Part shown: one piece after another, positions 34,768-44,581 of the stretch
Numbering within the stretch: the first letter of the stretch is position 1
Layout: each line of letters opens with the position of its first letter
Assembly (NCBI GenBank): GCA_964572845.1
Contig: CAZNFX010000004.1
Coordinates: 124,001 to 188,000 of the forward strand
Direction: 5' to 3'
DNA: 64,000 bases
Source: Bin55 sp964572845
GTDB lineage: Bacteria; Pseudomonadota; Gammaproteobacteria; Pseudomonadales; Azotimanducaceae
Translations under genes and position numbers: made by a program
Notes under the pieces: model-generated
Databases searched by the model: none
Told to the model about the DNA's origin: nothing
What the model saw: the letters and a program-made list of their open reading frames with translations, nothing else

Positions 34768-34771
34768 CGTT

Positions 34772-34794
34772 AATTTAAAATGTCAATTTAAATT
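34772..34794. promoter_or_regulatory. AT-rich palindrome at the start of the ATPase gene
   Basis: AATTTAAA (34772-34779) and TTTAAATT (34787-34794) pair perfectly around seven bases. It begins four bases upstream of the GTG start of the ATPase gene. On the minus strand a TTGACA lies within it (34781-34786). It is a good candidate operator, possibly for autoregulation, and suggests a leaderless or very short leader transcript. Confidence 0.45.
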
Positions 34795-35180
34795 TACGGG
34801 TGAATCATACCGCCACCTAGCATAGAAACATAATACCCAATGCAATTGACTGATGCCACAGCGGCACGCTCAATACGATGTGGATGCCAACACTTCATAC
34901 CTCGAATTGGTTTTCAAAAGTTCTTGAGAGTATGAGCACATCCGGTACACAGCATCCCATGCAAATCTACCAGTTCGCATCTTCTACATAATCTGCAGCA
35001 GGTGGCATAGTTCTTGCATTAACAGCCTTGTATAAGAGCACGGTCGTGGATACGCCTCGTAGACTCCAATCGCCAAGTCGTCTCGGAATGAGCGTAGCGT
35101 GCACCATCTGTACTCGACCCGTCAACGCTGCGTTGTCGAGTTCATCGGAACTCTAGTCTCAAGCAAAAGGATAGAAACAC
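34795..35180. other. divergent intergenic region, no gene
   Basis: About 390 bases between the ATPase gene and the first golvesin-tailed paralog. It must hold the promoter of the paralog, which I cannot place. Bases 35112-35141 form a hairpin: ACTCGAC (35112-35118) with GTCGAGT (35135-35141), and AACG with CGTT inside, ending 39 bases before the start codon. AAGGA precedes the ATG at 35181. Confidence 0.4.
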
Positions 35181-38100
35181 ATGAGATTCTCCAGAATCTG
35201 GGCCATTGTCTTGGCTGAAATGCGCTCCTGTCGGAGACTCATTCGAACGTGGGTCTTCGTTGCAGTTGCCACACTCAGCGGCGCCTTCATATTCCTGCTG
35301 CAACACCTTACGAATTTGTTTTCATCCTACGTGTCACCTTCCGTAGGAACAGCCGGACCGCAATTTACGATTTCTTCCGTTGGTCGAATGATCCTGCTTT
35401 GGTTCACTCTGGGCATAGTTTTTCTTGCATTCGACATTCGGACACGAGACATAAGAGACCGAATTGGCGAAGTCATAGATACCCGTCCGATGTCGAACCT
35501 GGAACTGCTGACAGGTCGACTTCTGGGAATTGTGCTGTTACTCGCGATTCCAATCGTTGTATTGATCGTAGGCATGTGGATGTTCGGAATTGTCGCAGAA
35601 GCTGCAAATATCGGATTTGGAGCGGCCAGAGAATCGGCAAGTGTAGCCGCGTTCTTGATGTGGGACATCCTCCCCAATCTCTTGCTGTGGGGATCCTTGA
35701 CCATCGTCGTAGCCATCGTCGTTAGGTTCCGTCTGTTGGTTGTTTTGGCGATGGCGGGACTGATTTTCGGTTACTACTCGCTAAGCACAAGAATCCCATT
35801 TTTTCTAGCGCCGGCACTATCCACGTACACAGGCCTAGACTCGCTGCCCTCTGCACTTGCTCCCCAGTTCGCTACCGCGTACCTCGTCTTGAACAGGATC
35901 TTTGTCGTTGTATTGGCAATCGCCTTGCTTGCTGTCGCAGCTGGAATGCACCCGCGCCAAATGGAGAGGCGAACTCGTCCTGCAATCTTGGCGGCTGGTC
36001 TAACAGCTGCATTGGTGGCTATATTGGGCGTTGGTGGATTGCTTCAAGGCAAACTCAGTGGCTTGAACCAGCTAGATCACTGGAGTGCCGTACATGCCGC
36101 AGATCAATTGGACAGCAGTACGGATATACAAGCAATTCGAGGAAGCATTGAAATATTCCCAGGGCGGAAGATTGATCTGGATCTTCGGTTGGATCTCAAT
36201 CCCGTACAAGATTCACAGACTGACACATGGCTGTTCTCGCTCAATCCAGGCTACAAGATCAAGAGCGTCTCAATAGACGGTGCCGCTAGCAATGCTTGGC
36301 ATTTCAAAGATGGTTTGCTGCGCGTTGAATCGGGTGGGAAGAGTCAGTCTGGATCAGAGTTGCATCTAGTGGCTACTGGTAGACCCAACGGACTATTTGC
36401 CTACTTGGACAGTTCGCTCAAGTGGAAGGACATGGACTATGTGCAAGCACTCGGTGCGGTGCAATATGGCACTAAGTCCTACATCTTCCACCCCCAATAT
36501 GTTGCTCTCGTACCCGGCGTAAGTTGGTTGCCAGCCTCTGGGACGGCTTACGGCAGGACAAATCAGGAGCTTCGACCGCAGGACTTCTTCGACGTGGATG
36601 TTGAGGTAACCGTACCACGGAATTGGACTGTGGCAGGGCCGGGAACGCGCACTGTTGTAGAACAGAGCAATCGGACTACTTTTCGATTCAATCCAAGCGT
36701 ACCAATACCAGAAGTCGCGCTCTTGGCTTCTAAATTTGAACGACGTGCGATGACTGTGGGGGGAACTGAATTTGAGCTGCTTCTCAGCAAGAAACACACT
36801 CGAAACTTGGATACGTTTGAAGATGTCGTGCCAGCCCTCAGTGAATGGGTTGCAGAACGACTCGAAAGTGCTCGGCGTCTAGGACTAGAGTATCCGTACG
36901 GATCGCTGTCGCTTGTCGAAGTGCCCGTCTCACTGAGGGTGTACGGGGGCGGCTGGAGAATGGCCAGCATCTATTCGCCGCCTGGTATTCACATGATCCG
37001 TGAGTCAGGCTTTCCCATTGCAAAATTCGACTATGTAATCAATGCTCAAGAGCAAGATCTTGAAGATGCAAGTGTCGATCGCGGCGAGTTCATGCTGGAA
37101 CTCCTGCAAACTTACTTTGACAATGATTTCAACGGCGGCAACCCTAAGGCAAATCTGGCGCAACAGCTAGTAGCTCACCACACCAAATCACTTGGTTCTG
37201 GTGCGACGGCAAGGGACTTCCTGATCAATGAAATCGCTCGGCAGTTTGTTTTTCAAGGAATCGGGTACTTTTCGCTTCACGCGGGTCTATCTGGCAATAG
37301 AGTTGCAGATGTCTCAAATTCGCTTATTAGTGCCGGTGATGGATTTGGAGTCACACCCAGACTGTCTCAGCACGATTGGTTCGAAGACTTCGTGGATAAG
37401 CCATCTGTATGGGAAAGAGCTAGCACGACGGCTCTAAGTAAACTCGATCTTGAAGGCAACCCGACGGGGAGTTACCACGTCATGCTCCTTAAGTCGAACG
37501 CATTAGTTAGATTGATTCAGAACACATTCAGTGAAGAAGTTATCGGTGCCTTCCTCGGGCAATTGATCGCAGAGCACAAAGGTTCGGTCTATACCGGAGA
37601 CGACATGCGCAGAGTCATGTCGGAGAGTGGCCTCATCTTGGAAGATACTCTCGGGGATTGGCTGCACAGCGACGACCTCCCAGGTTTCTTGGTTTCAAGG
37701 ACGAACCTGGTTCGACTGAAAGACAATGAGCAAGGTGAAGCCGTGTATCAGGCGAGTTTCTTCATTCGCAACGACGAACCTGTGCCCGGTGTTGTGGTGA
37801 TTTCGTATACGGAGACCGGTGATTCAAACGAACTCGAGATCGATCCCCTAGCCGTACCTTCTCTCACATCGTTGCAGGTTGCGATTCAAGGCCGCACCCC
37901 GATTTCTTCAATCAAAGTCGATCCACTTCTGTCGCTCAATCGAAGTACGATCCAATTGAGTTTGCCGGAAACTGAGGATTATGAACGGACCGACACAGAG
38001 GCATTGGAGCTTGTCACCGAAGTCGATTGGCTTCCAAGCTCTGCCAACAGTGTCATTGTCGACGATCTTGACGATGGGTTTGTGGCAATTGGAACACAAG

Positions 38101-38687
38101 ATCCTGAAGGAGCGCCCTTCATTCCCAAATGGATGCAGTACCTTTTCGGAGACTCGGATGCCAAGATCGAAATGGACGGAAACTTGCCCTATCTGGACGA
38201 CGCCCTCGGATCGCTAAGCGCGAATCCTTTCGGTACAGCCCTATGGTATAGAGAAAGCGAACCAACAAGCTACGGAAAGTACCGTCGCACTCAAGCGGTA
38301 AATTTCTTCAAGTCTAGCGAGACTTCGGCGACCTTTACCGCCAGCCTTCCCCGACCAGGCCATTGGAAGCTAGAGTATCACCTGCCAAACCAACCAAATA
38401 AGATCTATCGATCTTCATACAGCCCAGAGCCCGGTTCGATTATTTCGTACTCCAGACCATTCAGGTTAGGTAAATACGACATCGCCGTTGTCTCAGACTC
38501 AACGGACAACGCCGTTGAATTCGACGCAAACGAAGCGACTCGTGGATGGAACGAAATTGGTGTTTACGGTATTGAAGGGAAAGTTGTGGATGTTGTAGTC
38601 ACACCAATTACAACAAGCGGCTGGCTCACCATCGGAGATGCGGTGAAGTGGACGTTAGTTGAAGACACTGAATTGTCTGCTAACTAG
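35181..38687 (+). CDS. ABC-2-type membrane protein with M1-like and golvesin-like ectodomain (paralog A)
   Basis: A 1168-residue protein. Residues 1-290 hold about seven hydrophobic segments in an ABC-2 permease layout, with the cytoplasmic loop AFDIRTRDIRDRIGEVIDTRPMSNLE that is typical of permeases fused to M1 peptidase domains. Residues 300-900 are extracytoplasmic and resemble an M1 aminopeptidase scaffold, including VYGGGWRMASI where active enzymes have the GGMEN-type exopeptidase loop; no HExxH zinc motif is present, so peptidase activity is unlikely. Residues 950-1165 (SVIVDDLDDGF, SYGKYRRT, RPGHWKLEYHLPN, TIGDAVKW) match a golvesin-like beta domain. No ATP-binding subunit is nearby. 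Closely similar to paralog B, more distantly to paralog C. Confidence 0.75.
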   Translation: MRFSRIWAIVLAEMRSCRRLIRTWVFVAVATLSGAFIFLLQHLTNLFSSYVSPSVGTAGPQFTISSVGRMILLWFTLGIVFLAFDIRTRDIRDRIGEVIDTRPMSNLELLTGRLLGIVLLLAIPIVVLIVGMWMFGIVAEAANIGFGAARESASVAAFLMWDILPNLLLWGSLTIVVAIVVRFRLLVVLAMAGLIFGYYSLSTRIPFFLAPALSTYTGLDSLPSALAPQFATAYLVLNRIFVVVLAIALLAVAAGMHPRQMERRTRPAILAAGLTAALVAILGVGGLLQGKLSGLNQLDHWSAVHAADQLDSSTDIQAIRGSIEIFPGRKIDLDLRLDLNPVQDSQTDTWLFSLNPGYKIKSVSIDGAASNAWHFKDGLLRVESGGKSQSGSELHLVATGRPNGLFAYLDSSLKWKDMDYVQALGAVQYGTKSYIFHPQYVALVPGVSWLPASGTAYGRTNQELRPQDFFDVDVEVTVPRNWTVAGPGTRTVVEQSNRTTFRFNPSVPIPEVALLASKFERRAMTVGGTEFELLLSKKHTRNLDTFEDVVPALSEWVAERLESARRLGLEYPYGSLSLVEVPVSLRVYGGGWRMASIYSPPGIHMIRESGFPIAKFDYVINAQEQDLEDASVDRGEFMLELLQTYFDNDFNGGNPKANLAQQLVAHHTKSLGSGATARDFLINEIARQFVFQGIGYFSLHAGLSGNRVADVSNSLISAGDGFGVTPRLSQHDWFEDFVDKPSVWERASTTALSKLDLEGNPTGSYHVMLLKSNALVRLIQNTFSEEVIGAFLGQLIAEHKGSVYTGDDMRRVMSESGLILEDTLGDWLHSDDLPGFLVSRTNLVRLKDNEQGEAVYQASFFIRNDEPVPGVVVISYTETGDSNELEIDPLAVPSLTSLQVAIQGRTPISSIKVDPLLSLNRSTIQLSLPETEDYERTDTEALELVTEVDWLPSSANSVIVDDLDDGFVAIGTQDPEGAPFIPKWMQYLFGDSDAKIEMDGNLPYLDDALGSLSANPFGTALWYRESEPTSYGKYRRTQAVNFFKSSETSATFTASLPRPGHWKLEYHLPNQPNKIYRSSYSPEPGSIISYSRPFRLGKYDIAVVSDSTDNAVEFDANEATRGWNEIGVYGIEGKVVDVVVTPITTSGWLTIGDAVKWTLVEDTELSAN

Positions 38688-39069
38688 CAACTTCCAATGG
38701 ACTCATTGCCAAGTACGACAGCCATGGATTGGTATAGACATCCACTGTCTCACTCCCAGCACCTGGAACCGATGTTAACGATGAAATGATGTCGCGTATT
38801 GTTCGTCAATAAGCCCATCTGTTTCGCTTTAGGAACAAGCCTCCAGAACAGCTTTGAGCACCAACAGTTAAACTATCTTAATCGTTGCAAATGAGCTTCC
38901 TCTAGGCACAGTTAGCAACTTGACTGCGTTCCAATGGTTCCGGGATGGGGAGAGTTTTCCCATTGCAACTCGTTAGCGAGTCGGCCGATTCCAACAACGG
39001 ATCCATGATCCTTGGAAGCGCACACATCGATGGATTGATCGATAAACTCACATAACCAGAGCTAGGTGA
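38688..39069. other. spacer between the tandem paralogs, no gene
   Basis: About 380 bases with no supported reading frame. ATCGAT occurs at 39026-39031 and 39038-39043 and could form a weak hairpin. AGGTGA four bases before the ATG at 39070 is an acceptable ribosome-binding site. The spacer length suggests paralog B has its own promoter. Confidence 0.35.
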
Positions 39070-42000
39070 ATGAACGCTGCCAACTTGTGGTCATTAACTA
39101 TTGCCGAGATTCGCTCCTGTCGGCGATTGGTTCGAACTTGGGTGTTCATAGTAATTGCGTCGTTCAGTTGTGTAGTTCAGTGGATCGCAAGCAGCTTTAT
39201 TCACGCAGCAGCGTCATCGACATCCGCTGCAGCCTCCCAAAATGCTCCGCTTTTTCAAATCGGGCAACTGGGCCAGGTCGTCATAGGATGGTTTGTTGTT
39301 GGGACCATCGCTCTTGTCTTTGACATAAGAGTCCGTGACGAGAGAAACCGCATTAGCGAAGTCGTCAACTCGAAACCTGTGTCCAATCTAGAGTTCTTGA
39401 CAGGTAGGCTCATGGGCGTCACTTTGGTATTGGGGACAACGGCAACAATTCTCATACTCCTCATATATTCCATTGGGACACTAACAACTTCGATGGGTAC
39501 CTATTTTGGAGGAGCCATTGAATTCACAAGTATCTGTGCGTTTCTGGTTTGGGACATAGTCCCCAATCTAGCTTTCTGGGGTTCCTTGACCATTTTGCTA
39601 GCTATGATCGTGCGTTACCGCATATTGGTCGTGTTGACAATGGCTGCGGTTTTCGGTGCTTACTTCTTCATAAACTCACGGCTACCGCACTTTCTTAGTT
39701 CTATTCTTTCGCTCAATAGTGGCATCAATGTAGTTCCTTCCGAGCTCGCTCCGGTGTTCGTAACTACCGACATGCTGATAAATCGGGTCGCTGTTCTGCT
39801 GTTGTCCGCTGGCTTTCTCGTGGTGGCTGCCGGACTCCATCAACGGCAAACGTCTAAGCGAAATAGGTTCATTTTCGCGGCATCTGGAGCGATCGTTACG
39901 TTGGTTGGAGCTGCGTCAGTCACCGGGCTGGTTCTAGTCAAGCAATCTGAGCAATCTCGTTTCGAGCATTGGGCGTCGCTTCATGCCGAGTATCAGGACC
40001 ATTTCCGTCCCGACATTGAGAGCATCAGCGGCAACATCGACATCTATCCGGGACGTAGCATCAAGTTCGATTTGGTCCTCCGATTAGGAGTAACTGAATT
40101 GGGCGAAAACGATGCTCTGTTGCTCTCATTGAATCCGGGATATCGCATAAGCGAAATCTACGTCGATGGAACAACTACCGACGATTATGTGTTCGAAGGC
40201 GGTCTGCTTCGCATTTCACAATATCGCAGTGGGCTCTCAGGAAGGGAATTGCGAATCGTCGCTAAGGGAAAACCCCTCTCACAGTTTGCCTACCTTGACA
40301 GTTCCTTCAAATTGTCAGACCTAAATGCTGTTGAGGTACAAGCACTCTCAACATTAGGAACCGAGTCCTACACTTTTCATCCGCAAATTGTCGCTCTATT
40401 GCCAGGTGTTAGCTGGCTCCCTGCGGCTGGGGCTGCATTCGGTACAAACTCATGGGATGCTCGGCCTCAAGATTTTTTTGAATTGGATATTGAAGTTGGC
40501 GTTCCCAGAGGATGGATCGTAGCAGGCCCCGGCACTCGAGAGACAGTAGAACAGCAACGACGAACAAAGTTTCGTTTCAATCCTAGCAACCCTGTTCCAA
40601 AGTTTGCACTGATAGGATCAAAATTCGAGCAACGCTCATTGAGCGTAAATGGTATTGAGTTTGAGCTTCTGCTAAGCAAGAAGCACACGAAGAACCTACA
40701 TGTCTTTGAAGATATTGGACCGACACTTGCAGAGTGGCTGCAGCAACGAACCCAAAGTCTGTCCGACTCGGGCCTTCAGTACCCTTACGGCACGTTGTCC
40801 TTTGCAGAGGTTCCCGTTCGTCTGAGAGTCTACGAAGGTGGTTGGCGTGCTGCAAGTATCACCACGCAACCAGGCATTCAACTCATACGCGAATCGGGAT
40901 TCCCCATTGCAAGGTTCGACAACGTGCTGCGCAACGCGGCACTAACAGAGGAAGAGAATGAGCAGGAACTAAAGCAGCGAGAACTCTTGCTGCTGGAACA
41001 GTTCTTCGAAAATGACCCGCAAGGTGGCAATCCATTGAGCATCGCTACGCAGAACTTGGTCAACTACCAAACCATGCCCAACGGAAGCGGTGCGATAGGT
41101 CTAAAGTACCTAGTGCAGGAACTAGCAACAAACTTGACAACCAACAGCGTTCATTACTTCTCGATTTACAGAAGCATGAACCCCTTCGAGAGCATTCAAT
41201 TTGGATTGCTAGGGCAATTGTTTAGGGAAGGCGGCACTTCTTATGGAGAACAAATGCGTAGATCGTTTTTGGCGGGCATTGAAGTTTGGGAATATGCATT
41301 GAGCGCGCCGTTATCTGATCTTGATTACGAGGAGCAACCACAGAATGCCTATCACGTCCTGTTAGTAAAGGTCAATGCAGTTGCCGATACGGTAATCAAC
41401 GATGCCGAGAGGTCTGTGGTTGTCGAATTCTTGAGCGAGCTCGTCGAGCGTTACCGCGGCGGACACTACACGAAAGAAGATTTCTTCCAAACTGCGATGG
41501 ACGTTGGATTGGATTTCAACCGGTTGGTAGGAGACTGGCTAGACAGCGAGAATCTGCCAGGGTTTATTGCTGGAAGTCCAAAGACGGAAAGGCTAAGGGA
41601 CACTCCAGATGGTGACTCTGTCTACCAGACGAGCTTTATTCTTCGAAACGACGAGTCCGTTCCAGGCAACGTGAACATATCCTACTCCTCACCTCGAGGG
41701 TCTCAAGAAAGCGGAACTCGTCAAGGTAAGTTGGACCCCATTCGAGTGGAAGGCAACACATCCCTACAGATTGCTTTCACCGACACTTTTCCCACGTCGA
41801 CCATCTCAATAGAACCTTTGCTGGCACTCAACCGACACGCTATCGGACTTGAGCTGCCGAGTCTGGACGACTACAGACCAACCGATGCTCCTGCACTACC
41901 ACCAACCACCAAAATCGATTGGCTGCCTCCCTATGCCGACTCGGTCATTGTTGACGACTTGGACGATGGGTTTTCGATCATAGGCACCGATACAGAGGTG

Positions 42001-42645
42001 GTTCGAGTAAAGGTTCCGCCGATTCTCGAGTATTTCATTGGCGGGTTTGGCATTCCAAACGACGACGTTTTGGACCAAGGATTGCCGAGCACAAATGCGA
42101 TAAGTCTCTCACAGTATCCTTGGAGTAGAACTGTTGACCCAAAGAGCTATGGCAAGTATCGCTTCACATACGCAACCAAACGGCAGACCAACAAAGATGC
42201 AAGTGCGAGCTTCAAGGCCACATTGCCTAAGCCAGGTTTGTGGCGCCTGGCCTTCCACGTGCCTCACCGTTCACTCGTAGCTCCCGTAGACACTTCATTC
42301 GCATTCAGTGCGTCGGTTGGTTCTACAGGCGCGACATCGATAACGGTAGAAAGCGAATTCGAAAGCAGTCCCGATGATTTTGAACCAGTCGAGGAATCGG
42401 AAACGGGGGAGTCCGTTGTCGTCGAATCCGATGTGGAGGATCAGCTGGAACGGGAAATCAAGCTCGAGGTGCGCATCGACGACGAAAACCTACACCATCG
42501 AATCGTATCGACTGAAGCGGTGGATGGATGGAATGACATCGGCCAGTTCGAGGTTTCCAATACTGAGGTTGAAGTGGTCGTAATCTCTGGCACGCCAGGT
42601 TCAATTGTCGCGGACGCCATCAAGTGGACGCCTGTGGAGGAGTGA
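39070..42645 (+). CDS. ABC-2-type membrane protein with M1-like and golvesin-like ectodomain (paralog B)
   Basis: A 1191-residue tandem copy of paralog A. The N-terminus (IAEIRSCRRLVRTWVF) and the loop VFDIRVRDERNRISEVVNSKPVSNLEFLTGRLMG follow A closely, even at DNA level. The ectodomain repeats GGWRAASITTQPG and LIRESGFPIARFD and again has no HExxH. The golvesin-like part starts at YADSVIVDDLDDGF (about residue 955) and contains an acidic insertion near residues 1095-1130 (EFESSPDDFEPVEESETG) that A lacks. The two probably arose by duplication. Role: an envelope protein with a large external sensor or binding region is inference; direct transport would need an ATPase encoded elsewhere. Confidence 0.75.
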   Translation: MNAANLWSLTIAEIRSCRRLVRTWVFIVIASFSCVVQWIASSFIHAAASSTSAAASQNAPLFQIGQLGQVVIGWFVVGTIALVFDIRVRDERNRISEVVNSKPVSNLEFLTGRLMGVTLVLGTTATILILLIYSIGTLTTSMGTYFGGAIEFTSICAFLVWDIVPNLAFWGSLTILLAMIVRYRILVVLTMAAVFGAYFFINSRLPHFLSSILSLNSGINVVPSELAPVFVTTDMLINRVAVLLLSAGFLVVAAGLHQRQTSKRNRFIFAASGAIVTLVGAASVTGLVLVKQSEQSRFEHWASLHAEYQDHFRPDIESISGNIDIYPGRSIKFDLVLRLGVTELGENDALLLSLNPGYRISEIYVDGTTTDDYVFEGGLLRISQYRSGLSGRELRIVAKGKPLSQFAYLDSSFKLSDLNAVEVQALSTLGTESYTFHPQIVALLPGVSWLPAAGAAFGTNSWDARPQDFFELDIEVGVPRGWIVAGPGTRETVEQQRRTKFRFNPSNPVPKFALIGSKFEQRSLSVNGIEFELLLSKKHTKNLHVFEDIGPTLAEWLQQRTQSLSDSGLQYPYGTLSFAEVPVRLRVYEGGWRAASITTQPGIQLIRESGFPIARFDNVLRNAALTEEENEQELKQRELLLLEQFFENDPQGGNPLSIATQNLVNYQTMPNGSGAIGLKYLVQELATNLTTNSVHYFSIYRSMNPFESIQFGLLGQLFREGGTSYGEQMRRSFLAGIEVWEYALSAPLSDLDYEEQPQNAYHVLLVKVNAVADTVINDAERSVVVEFLSELVERYRGGHYTKEDFFQTAMDVGLDFNRLVGDWLDSENLPGFIAGSPKTERLRDTPDGDSVYQTSFILRNDESVPGNVNISYSSPRGSQESGTRQGKLDPIRVEGNTSLQIAFTDTFPTSTISIEPLLALNRHAIGLELPSLDDYRPTDAPALPPTTKIDWLPPYADSVIVDDLDDGFSIIGTDTEVVRVKVPPILEYFIGGFGIPNDDVLDQGLPSTNAISLSQYPWSRTVDPKSYGKYRFTYATKRQTNKDASASFKATLPKPGLWRLAFHVPHRSLVAPVDTSFAFSASVGSTGATSITVESEFESSPDDFEPVEESETGESVVVESDVEDQLEREIKLEVRIDDENLHHRIVSTEAVDGWNDIGQFEVSNTEVEVVVISGTPGSIVADAIKWTPVEE

Positions 42646-42733
42646 TCGCAAAGGTTAGCGAAGGACTGACATCACAACGCAAACACTCCTCAAACGCAAG
42701 AAATATCTGACATTATTGGTTCGTGGGAACTCT

Positions 42734-43054
42734 CTACTCTTCCTCGACGACTACAGCAGTTCCGTACGCCAAGAGTTCTGCCGCTCCAGCCTGCATGACC
42801 GACGTTGAGAAACGTGCGGCCACGACCGCATTCGCACCCAAATTCTCTGCCTGGTTCTTCATACGATCGATGCTCTGTTCACGACTCTCGGCGACTAGCT
42901 TTGCATACTCCCCAATTTCTCCCCCCACGACATTTTTGAGCCCTGCAACGATGTCGTGACCAATGTGCCGTGCCCGAACGGTGTTGCCTCGAACCATTCC
43001 CAAGGTCTTCACTATGCGTTTACCAGGTATGGAATCGCTTGTAACTACCATCAT
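42734..43054 (-). CDS. YbjQ-family (UPF0145) protein
   Basis: A 106-residue protein of the YbjQ/DUF74 family: VVTSDSIPGKRIVKTLGMVRGNTVRA at the start, EYAKLVAESREQSIDRM in the middle and NAVVAARFSTSVM towards the end. Members form pentamers, and some are called heavy-metal-binding, but a function is not settled. It follows a small two-helix membrane protein gene by 46 bases on the same strand, and the two probably form an operon. Start may be either of two consecutive ATG codons. Confidence 0.93.
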   Translation of the reverse strand: MMVVTSDSIPGKRIVKTLGMVRGNTVRARHIGHDIVAGLKNVVGGEIGEYAKLVAESREQSIDRMKNQAENLGANAVVAARFSTSVMQAGAAELLAYGTAVVVEEE

Positions 43055-43100
43055 GTCTATTTCTCCAATTGAATTGCGCTACCAGCCCGAGGAAATCTGG

Positions 43101-43346
43101 CTACGGCTGAACATCCTTGTACTTGTCGGTCTTCGCCTCGATTAAGCGTTGCCTCACCACTGAAAACAGCAATAGTCCCATTCCTGCCACACCGAGTACG
43201 ACCAAGATTTTTGCCCAAATGGGAACTTCGGTAGAACCCAAAGTCATCACAATCAGCACAACGGCCAGAAATCCATAGCCTAATCCCAAACAGAGCAACA
43301 ACACAAAACCCAATTGCGTAGTAGTCTTAGAAACGGGATCTGTCAT
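43101..43346 (-). CDS. small two-helix membrane protein
   Basis: An 81-residue protein with two membrane helices (about residues 12-35 and 44-62) joined by STEVPIWAK, and a charged C-terminal tail RQRLIEAKTDKYKDV. It is not recognised. It is first in a two-gene unit with the YbjQ-type gene, so a shared envelope-stress or metal role is possible, as inference only. Confidence 0.6.
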   Translation of the reverse strand: MTDPVSKTTTQLGFVLLLCLGLGYGFLAVVLIVMTLGSTEVPIWAKILVVLGVAGMGLLLFSVVRQRLIEAKTDKYKDVQP

Positions 43347-43455
43347 GTACTTGCACTACTCTCTTAGCAGTCCAAAGTATAAGCACTAATTCCGTATGTA
43401 CGCAATGAAGTTCTGCGGATTCTGGCGAGCTATGCGATTGCCGGTACAACCGATA

Positions 43456-44367
43456 TCAGTCAAACGCGGCGAAGATCTCCTCATTGAGTTCAGCATAAAT
43501 CCAAGGCTTTTGTTGGATGGACTGCAGCATGAACTCCTCCACACCTGCGTCGATGTAGTCCTTGGCGCGATCAATTACGTAATCTGGCGAACCGATCATT
43601 AGCCATTCCCGATCTCGTCGGGCACGCTTCGCGTGTTCTTCGTCTCGAATGATCCGCATGGGAACATGCGCTGTCATTTTGACCTCGGATGGGTCTCGTC
43701 CAACAGCTTCGCAATGTCGCTCCAGAACTTGCTTCTTGTGTCGTACCTGATCAGGACTCACACCTACGAGATTGCAGATGTCGGCATACTTCGCACAGGT
43801 CCTTAAGGTACGCTTTTCGCCATTTCCACCGACCATAATCGGAATCTTGCGTCCGTTGTGGCCTCGAGGCGCGAATGGTGCATCCTTTAGAGAGTAGTAC
43901 TTGCCTTCGTAGTTGACGAGTTCATCGGATGTAAAGAGCAGGTGCACAAGCTCACACGCTTCTTCCAATCTGTCGGAACGCTCCCGCATGCTTGGGAAAT
44001 CCCAGCTATAGGCTGCGTGTTCGCGTACATTCCATCCCGCACCAATGCAGTATTGAGCACGCCCAAATGACATCTCATCCATGGTGGCAACCATTTTCGC
44101 CATGAGCGCAGGATTGCGATAGGTGTTGCCACACACTAGCACTCCCAACTTCAATTTGCATGTGACTGCAGCCGCACCAGCCATCAGCGTAAGCCCTTCA
44201 AACGTTGGGAAGGAGTCCGATTCCACGACGTTTAAATCGTTGTGCCATGGAGGAACAAAATGGTCATAGAAGTACGCGCTTTCCCAGCGCCCGTACTCCA
44301 TTGTCATGAGAACGCTTTTGATTTCGTCCCATGTGGTTTGCTGGTTATAGAGTTGTGATGAAAACAT
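43456..44367 (-). CDS. luciferase-like (LLM) F420- or FMN-dependent oxidoreductase
   Basis: A 303-residue luciferase-family protein, different in subfamily from the other two in the window. Landmarks: SAYFYDHFVPPW near residue 31, LKLGVLVCGNTYRNPALMAKMVATMDEMSFGRAQYCIGAGWN, and IPIMVGGNGEKRTLRTCAKYADICNL. The last block is typical of F420-annotated members (TIGR03560-like), though the cofactor cannot be fixed by eye. GGAGGGG five bases before the ATG is a strong ribosome-binding site. It lies 214 bases downstream of the TonB receptor gene on the same strand and may be independent of it. Confidence 0.9.
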   Translation of the reverse strand: MFSSQLYNQQTTWDEIKSVLMTMEYGRWESAYFYDHFVPPWHNDLNVVESDSFPTFEGLTLMAGAAAVTCKLKLGVLVCGNTYRNPALMAKMVATMDEMSFGRAQYCIGAGWNVREHAAYSWDFPSMRERSDRLEEACELVHLLFTSDELVNYEGKYYSLKDAPFAPRGHNGRKIPIMVGGNGEKRTLRTCAKYADICNLVGVSPDQVRHKKQVLERHCEAVGRDPSEVKMTAHVPMRIIRDEEHAKRARRDREWLMIGSPDYVIDRAKDYIDAGVEEFMLQSIQQKPWIYAELNEEIFAAFD

Positions 44368-44581
44368 TTGCCCCTCCTCTGGAATGCGTGAAGTTTACAT
44401 TAACCCTCTGTTGCACTGCCCCGCCATTCACCTATTGCATATGGCGATTTGGTGCTTCGAAATGGACTTGCAGCGCAATTGTGCTAGCTCGATTTCGCGC
44501 CCAATTTCCTACGGCATCGTCGCGTGACGTAAACCAGTTGCGCGCCAGCCATCGACGCTTTGACTAGTGGATTGAGCCTAC

